Source: Ilyonectria destructans (Eukaryota > Ascomycota > Sordariomycetes > Hypocreales > Nectriaceae). Taken from it: a stretch of 64,000 nucleotides of DNA. The stretch's first letter is position 1. Every line of letters starts with the position of its first letter. A program made the translations under genes and the position numbers. Under the pieces are notes generated by a model. It ran no database searches and was not told the DNA's origin. It worked only from the letters and a program-made list of their open reading frames with translations. Shown one piece after another: positions 58,382 through 64,000 of this stretch. The stretch lies in the NCBI GenBank assembly GCA_020740775.1, contig JAHEWK010000008.1, forward strand, positions 62,001 to 126,000. Reading direction: 5' to 3'.

Positions 58382-59422
58382 GGTACCTAGGCCGCGTGCT
58401 AGGGGTACCTAAGACGGAGGCGCCAGTGTTCTAGTGTTCTGTGTGCGGGTGCCCCGTAGTGGGCGGCGGCGAAGGCGGCAGTGGAGAGACAGAAGAGGGA
58501 CCGCTGGAGCCCCGGGGAATGGTATCGGGAATATTACATAGTAATTAGGTAGGCGAGTGATTCGATGCAAGAAATCACCCGTTCTTGGGCAAGAGTGACA
58601 AAAGAGCAGACGGTCAGGACCACGAGAGGAAAACACAAAGGCCTTGTTGAATCCTTGTCCGAGTTTTTCTTCTTTTCCTTGCAATTTTCTTGCTCTCGCC
58701 GGATGGATGGGTTCCCCCGAAGGGAAAAAAAAAAATGCGGGCGTGAGAAGTCGGAACGAGTCGTCAAGAGATTAGATCGATGCATTTGGCAGCTCGCGTT
58801 TGGGCCTGGAAGTCAGGTAGTGCTCGCTGTCTGCCAGTGGGTTGATGGTGGTTGTAGCGCTCTGCACAGCAGCGAGTCCAGCAGGGTCGAGTCCCTGGCA
58901 GGGCTGGTACCTCTGGGGCGGACAACCGGTACCGCTCTCTACAGGCAGGTACCAGTAGCAAGTGTTTCAGGCACAGTCCCAAAGCTGGCTGGGCCGTCAA
59001 GGTCCGTGGGTGCAGGGACCGGCACGCTGGGGTCGCTGGTTTGTAATGGGCAATAGGCGATGGGCAATGGACAGTGGGCAATGGGCAATCAGATTAGAGG
59101 ACCCTACAGAGACCCGGAAAACTGGAGGCAGGTACCTTTGCGGGAGGTCGGTACCCACGGACGGGATCTAAGTACCTTCTTTTACCCGTCTGTCTTCAGG
59201 TGATTCCGGCCAGCCCACTTGCTCACCCACTCACCGTCTGACGCAGAGAGGCTGGGTCTGAGAATCCAAACTTGGGAGGAAAGGCAGACAGAGCTCAGCT
59301 GAACTGTTCTCCTTTTTTATATGGGATTCCCACAGAGAAAATAATAACAAGCAAATAGGGGCATAAAACTGGCAAACTGAGGCATAATCTGGGGAAGAAC
59401 ATGGACAATTACTAAAGGTACC
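58382..59422. repeat. cluster of eight GGTACC palindromes
   Basis: GGTACC occurs at 58382, 58404, 58906, 58928, 58948, 59131, 59150 and 59417. A given 6-mer is expected about once per 4 kb, so eight in 1 kb is a clear excess. Confidence 0.7.
59044..59090 (+). repeat. imperfect short tandem repeat (ATGGGCA-type)
   Basis: Degenerate units of about 10 nt: AATGGGCAATAGGCGATGGG, then CAATGGACAGTGGGCAATGG, then GCAAT. Purine-biased, no coding role seen. Confidence 0.6.
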
Positions 59423-60539
59423 GTTTCGGCTGCGGAGGTCGGGATTCAAGTGCAAAGGAGCTCCAGAGACGATCCGACATCAGGGGGCACGACACCCAAC
59501 CACACACAACCACCTTTCTCACCGACCAGCCTAGCCATACATTTCGCCTCATCGAAAGGTCAGCTCACCAGTCCAGTCACCACAAGGGTGCAGCATGGGG
59601 TTATGGAAAGCCGTTCCCCTTAGAGTCCTGGCTTGGGCATGGGCTGACGGGATCGTGCAAGGGCCCTCCGACGTCTACTCTCTCCCGGCCGAGAACCCGG
59701 GGAAGGGACGGGCGTAGAGAAATAGACCGACCGAAAGAGCAGCTGCGTGGTGTGCCTACCTGCCTGAAAAAGTCGGGTCTCGATTTTCCTCAGGGTAAGC
59801 GCGCTCCAACTCTGGGTGTGTAAGGGTGCATCGGGTGGATGCCATCATTCCCCACCTGCGTATTGCACTGTGCCCGATCAGCATCTCCACTGGACTCTCC
59901 GCCTGGAGTCCGCCGAACTGAGTGGCGGCTCGACCTCTCATGGCGAAGAATTCCCGAGTTGAGGGTGGCCAAATGCACATCACGCACAGTGTGCTTTATC
60001 ATCGCCTGTGCGGGGGCGGCGAATTCGAGATCTTGAGGTGCTCGCGGCAAAGTTGCCGACGTTGCCCACGTTGCCCACGTCCAGACACCGGCGGCACCGC
60101 TCTCGAGTTGCCTCCATCCCGGCATCTGAAACTAGTCACGAAAGACGCGCAACGAGGATGATGTAATATGTCAAGCCCGATAAAACCGTCGGCATCTGTC
60201 TGAAAGGAAGAGGATTGGTGGGCCTCGAGAACGGTTTCGGAAGCTGTTGGCTCTCTGTCGAGTTCGGACGCATCGATCCAGCCCCATGTCTCGCGCCTCC
60301 CGCCAAGCGTCCCCTCTAGCTGCATTATACCACAAGCGGTTCAAGAATTACCCACAGGAGAGATGAAGAGAGAGACATGCGGTCATAAATAGCGATGAAG
60401 AATGCGGCTGGCTGTTTGCTGGTTCGGTTTCAGTTTTAGTGAACGCCCCAAGCCACTGCTCAACAATGTCAGCAGATGCATTGCGCATAACCTCAAACGC
60501 AGCGCATGAATCAAGCCGGGCTTGCGCGAGACATGACAC

Positions 60540-60570
60540 GACACAGCGCACACGACACGACACGACACGA
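60540..60570 (+). repeat. CACGA pentanucleotide repeat
   Basis: Runs of GACAC/CACGA, with four perfect CACGA units near 60553-60570, in non-coding DNA. Confidence 0.6.
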
Positions 60571-61746
60571 TATACAACACAACAAAACACAATCAACTCA
60601 GTCGCCAAGATGCCAAGTAAACTTGTCAGCTCGATGAGCACTTATCAGCGAGTAAGGACTGACTCATGATAGGACGAATGGGTGGACGGATGGATCGTGC
60701 TCATGCGGCTGAACTGGCGGCACCCGCGCACACCTCCGCAATATCCAGTGTAGGGCTGGTTGCTGAATAATGATGAACTATGACCAATCCCGCTGTACAG
60801 TTCGACAGCCAAAATCTCGTATTTACCCTCGACTATTTCTCTAAGCATTTTTACAGTGCACCGATGACGATAATGCTGACAACGATGATGACGATGACGA
60901 TAATGATGATTCCGCAGCCTCTCTTCTCCTGGCATCCTTCGCTGTCCATCTCGCCACTCACAAAACAGAGACGGAGACATGCCGATGTCTAAGCTGAGGC
61001 AGGGACCTGTGACGTAACGTCGGGAATGGCCGACACACGTTCGCATCCACCTAGCTCCACTCCAGAAGATCTGTAGATACGCAGGAGCCTTCCGGGGCCC
61101 AGCGGCAGCGTAGACCAGAGGCGAGACCAGCGACACTGGACTCCCTATACTTAATCGGTCACACCGCGTCGGTTGTGTTCGAGTCACCTGGCGCTAGACT
61201 CTCTCGCCGCGGGCGTGGAGTCAGGGCCAAGGCTATTATTGTCAATCCCAGCTGCGAAAGGGCTGCCGCTCCCTGTTGGGCGGGACTGGACTTCTTTGTC
61301 GGCGTGCACAGGGCTTGATTGGGCGTTTTGGACGCATTGCCGCCGCCCTCCCTTGAAACAGCGGCGCTTAGCATTCGCACCGCAACCCATTGCCACCAAC
61401 CACGAGCCATCAACTAACACCAATTGAGTAGACGCAGATGCCGCTCGCTTCGTTCTTCATGACTTTGTGCCATGTGCCCTGCGCCATGCGCCATGCCGCC
61501 CGCAATTGGGCAAGTTACGCGTTGGCTAAAGCCGTGTCGTGGGATTTCGCCGGGAGCTTGCATTAGAAGTCTGTGCTGGGTCCAATGGCGTATTGCGGAG
61601 AGCCAGCTCAGAGGTTCCGGTATGCAGTGATCCAGGGGCTGGCTGACAGTAGGAGACAGTAGCGGACAGATGGTTGCTGCAGTGGAAGGATCGTTGGCTT
61701 GCTCTCAATTCGGGACCACTGCCTTGTGCCTCTCAGTCTGTATCTC

Positions 61747-62781
61747 TCAGTCGCCGCTGATCTTGGCATGCCGAAAGTATTTCATCCCAACCCATGCTGT
61801 CAATACCCAGACCCAGGCCATGATACCCGTCAGGATGATTAGTGCCGGGTAGTATCCCACGATTGGCAATGTAGGGTCGTCTTCCAGCTCTGGCGGTGCG
61901 TATGGTGTCTTGCCGACGTCCCACGCCCAGCTCCAGACGTCAAAGCAAGAGCCCATCCCAATGACGAAGACAAACCATGTCACGATTAGCACCACCCATC
62001 CCCACCACTCTGTGTCCGAGTAGTCCCATTCAGCCTCGCGCGTCGGCAGCGTGCTTGTGGTTGAGAGTCCGCCATAGGATAGGGGCGATTTCGCCCGGTG
62101 GATGGACCTTCGCCTCTGCGTCGTGTCCGAGCCCAGTGCTCCAAAGTACGAGTTTGGCCCGGGAGACATGGCCAAGCCCTGTCGTAGGACCGCTGAGCCC
62201 CGGGGTATCTGGAGCATGTCTTCCTCGTCTGTAGATGTGTATGAGCCGTGGGTGTCTTGGTCTGGGTGTGATGTGTCGCCGTTGGTTGGCAAGATCGGCG
62301 CGGAAGGGGGCTTGACGACGCCGCTTGCTCGAGGGATGGTGCCAGTCGAAGGAAGCAGCGTGGGTTCCAGGGGGGTATTATAGGTGAGAGTCTCGAGTTG
62401 CTCTGGGCTTTGGGTCTGGGTGGATGTTGGATCGAGACCAAAGGCAGCAGCGTGCGATGTGTCAATGGTCAGGGGTTTGCTATCCTTCTTGTCGCGCTGC
62501 GCCCCGCGTCCGAGCAGCGCTACCTTCCTAAGGGATCCTCTGCGGCGGCGGGTCTTTTGCTGCTGCTGGATGATGGTGGAAGATGCACGGGGGGTCGACC
62601 GGGAGGCGGTCGGTGTGGGGTTGTGGTCGTCGCGGTCTGCACGGGGTTTGGAGTCTTGCGAAGGCCTCATAAACGGGAAGCGAGACAGGAGACTGGAACC
62701 AGACGGCGTTCTTCGGTGTGAGGAAGAGGGAGTAGGAGAGGTCGGGGAGCCATCGCGTTGGGCTCGGTCGGTGCCCTCCAT
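61747..62781 (-). CDS. conserved-looking membrane protein with two C-terminal spans, function unknown
   Basis: One exon of 344 aa (MEGTDRAQRDGSPTSPTPSS start). About 240 N-terminal residues are disordered and Ser/Thr/Pro/Arg-rich, with basic clusters such as KTRRRRGSLRKVALLGRG and several possible phospho-sites. The C-terminal ~100 residues hold two hydrophobic helices, WWGWVVLIVTWFVFVIGMGS and ALIILTGIMAWVWVLTAWVG, joined by a Trp/Asp/Pro loop with YAPPELEDDPTLPIVGYYP. The two-helix end resembles a compact membrane domain such as the PIG-P fold in outline, but I cannot assign it. It is divergent from the next gene. Confidence 0.72.
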   Translation of the reverse strand: MEGTDRAQRDGSPTSPTPSSSHRRTPSGSSLLSRFPFMRPSQDSKPRADRDDHNPTPTASRSTPRASSTIIQQQQKTRRRRGSLRKVALLGRGAQRDKKDSKPLTIDTSHAAAFGLDPTSTQTQSPEQLETLTYNTPLEPTLLPSTGTIPRASGVVKPPSAPILPTNGDTSHPDQDTHGSYTSTDEEDMLQIPRGSAVLRQGLAMSPGPNSYFGALGSDTTQRRRSIHRAKSPLSYGGLSTTSTLPTREAEWDYSDTEWWGWVVLIVTWFVFVIGMGSCFDVWSWAWDVGKTPYAPPELEDDPTLPIVGYYPALIILTGIMAWVWVLTAWVGMKYFRHAKISGD

Positions 62782-63657
62782 GCTCGTGCTCGCAGACGGC
62801 GGAGCTCCGCGGACAGCCGTGGACGTCGGCGCAAGGAGGCGCGTGTGGAGGATTCAGAGGAACGAGATCGATGAATGCAGCAAACGAGGGCCGCGATCTA
62901 CCATGATGGCCGGGAGCACGGTTGCTGGCGCATGAATCGTGTTTGATATTTAGAAGTTGTCTGTGAGCGCCCAGTGTTGAGTGGCTAATGGGTGACGGCT
63001 GACAGGTAAGTTGAATGATGTTAATTAATGCCTGGCGTCCATCGACGAGGCCAAATGAAGCGACGACAAACGGGATGGTTGATGTGGCATGGATGTCTTC
63101 GTCACCTCGAGCTGTCAAATTGAATGAGGCTGATGTGGCCCGCAACGCCACCACACCAGAGCGTGCCCCAGCGAACAACTGCCCACGGGGCCTGGGGTTC
63201 GGGCGCTAATTGGAGAGGCCAGGGGCATGTCCAGGTCGGCGTCCAGGGGTCCAGGCGCTGGAATGCACTCAGCTCGAGTGGTCTGGCGGCCTGTGCAGTT
63301 ACCCGCGTCTCCTGTAGGCCCTGCGGCGGGCAGCTTTGGGCGCTGTAAGCCCGCCACAACTCTAAAGCTAGGGGCCTAGCGACCTAAGCACCCTTAATCA
63401 AACCTCCATCCGACCCAGGCCTCGTGTCGCGGCGGCCCTGTCGACACGACGTCAACGCCGCATCTTCCGTCTTCGTCGACATCGCCGCCCCTCACGTTGC
63501 GAAACCGGCGCCCAAACAAACCTCCAGTCTGCCCGACTTGGCCGTCACTCGCAAAGTAAGACAGTTGCAAGTCAATGCCCGCCCACAAATCCTCTTAGCC
63601 TCGTCCGGCCTATCTGTTCAGGGATAGCACGGCGCTTCCCCTTTACGGCAACTGCCC
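62782..63657. other. divergent intergenic region
   Basis: Shared promoter region between the membrane protein gene and the right-edge gene. Short overlapping open frames only. No gene seen. Confidence 0.5.
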
Positions 63658-64000
63658 ATGGAGTCTGGCCATCCAGGTCGTCCTAGTCGTCGGCAGGTCC
63701 AGATCCCGATCTCCACCCCGCCGCGACTTGTGGTCGACGTATACGATCAGGATCAGGACCACGACGAAGATCACGGCCACGATCACAATCACGATAACAA
63801 TCGCAATCACGACGACCACCGTGGCCGCTACCTCAACGACCCCGAGCCGATAAACATTGACGTCGAGTCCGAACCCGACGCCCTCGCCATCCAGCGACAG
63901 CTGAATCGCGACTCCAGCAAGGCTCTACGCAATTCATCCACGTCCAACCTCCTCTGTCCTCCCTCGCCCACCGCCGCACCTACTTTCGTCATGGGAGCCG
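63658..64000 (+). CDS. unrecognised protein with His/Asp-rich stretch, N-terminal part
   Basis: An open frame from ATG at 63658 runs to the window edge without a stop (114 codons). It begins MESGHPGRPSRRQVQIPIST, and about residues 30-60 form a run of Asp, His and Asn (DQDHDEDHGHDHNHDNNRNH), followed by NDPEPINIDVESEPDALAIQ. The His/Asp run could bind metal or merely reflect GATCAC-type repeat expansion in the DNA. No domain is visible in this part, so no function is proposed. Confidence 0.6.
   Translation, partial: MESGHPGRPSRRQVQIPISTPPRLVVDVYDQDQDHDEDHGHDHNHDNNRNHDDHRGRYLNDPEPINIDVESEPDALAIQRQLNRDSSKALRNSSTSNLLCPPSPTAAPTFVMGA

Larger units (their letters stand above)
57769..61746. other. 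4-kb gene-free region with GGTACC cluster and simple repeats
   Basis: Longest stretch without a supported gene. The ~500 bp next to 57769 is probably the samB promoter and leader. It contains eight GGTACC palindromes between 58382 and 59422, an imperfect ATGGGCA-type repeat at 59044-59090, CACGA repeats at 60540-60570, and GATGAC/GATAAT repeats at 60863-60910. Open frames here are overlapping, arginine-rich or low complexity. Confidence 0.5.

Overview
This window is nuclear DNA of a filamentous ascomycete, most likely a member of the Sordariomycetes and probably of the order Hypocreales. The grounds are short introns with GTRNGT donors and CTNAC branch points, GC-rich coding DNA, fungal forms of the housekeeping genes (SamB/Mub1, Ypk9, Tfc3, cyanase), and a small repeat gene with the hallmarks of the hybrid (h-type) pheromone precursors described from Hypocreales. 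There is no operon structure. Genes lie on both strands and are separated by 0.1-4 kb of non-coding DNA. I saw no rRNA, confident tRNA, transposon or CRISPR array.

Layout. 1-370: start of an unrecognised gene leaving the window on the left. 1.7-7.3 kb: an intron-dense URC1 gene (GTP cyclohydrolase II family, uracil catabolism), the elongation factor ELF1, and uracil phosphoribosyltransferase, so two uracil-pathway genes flank ELF1. 8.2-17.3 kb: WAPL cohesin-release factor, Rheb GTPase, a ZUFSP-type deubiquitinase, inosine triphosphatase and Fap7/AK6. 17.9-31.3 kb: class V myosin, 3-phosphoglycerate dehydrogenase and histone chaperone NAP1. 32.5-41.2 kb: a P5B (Ypk9/ATP13A2-type) ATPase carrying an apparent one-base frameshift, a cyclopropane-synthase-like methyltransferase, a complex I NDUFB2-type subunit and a tail-anchored UBE2J/Ubc6-type E2. 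41.5-51.5 kb: TFIIIC subunit Tfc3, a small basic coiled-coil protein, an AIM6-like phosphodiesterase and cyanase. 52.3 kb: the 56-residue putative pheromone precursor. 53.5-64 kb: EBP2, SamB/Mub1, a 4-kb gene-free stretch, a two-span membrane protein and the start of a His/Asp-rich protein running off the right edge.

The most interesting item is the small ORF at 52272-52442, with three copies of YPLGC-x-[VI]-M, the last forming a C-terminal CaaX box. It has a TATA box and a pyrimidine-rich leader and fits the h-type pheromone precursor class. Other points worth a second look are the 19-exon URC1 model with microexons of 4, 4 and 9 nt plus a GC-AG intron, the URC1-ELF1-UPRT linkage, the P5B frameshift, and a cluster of GGTACC palindromes in the 58.4-59.4 kb gene-free region. 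All gene models were built by eye from splice signals and remembered family consensus, with no alignment run.
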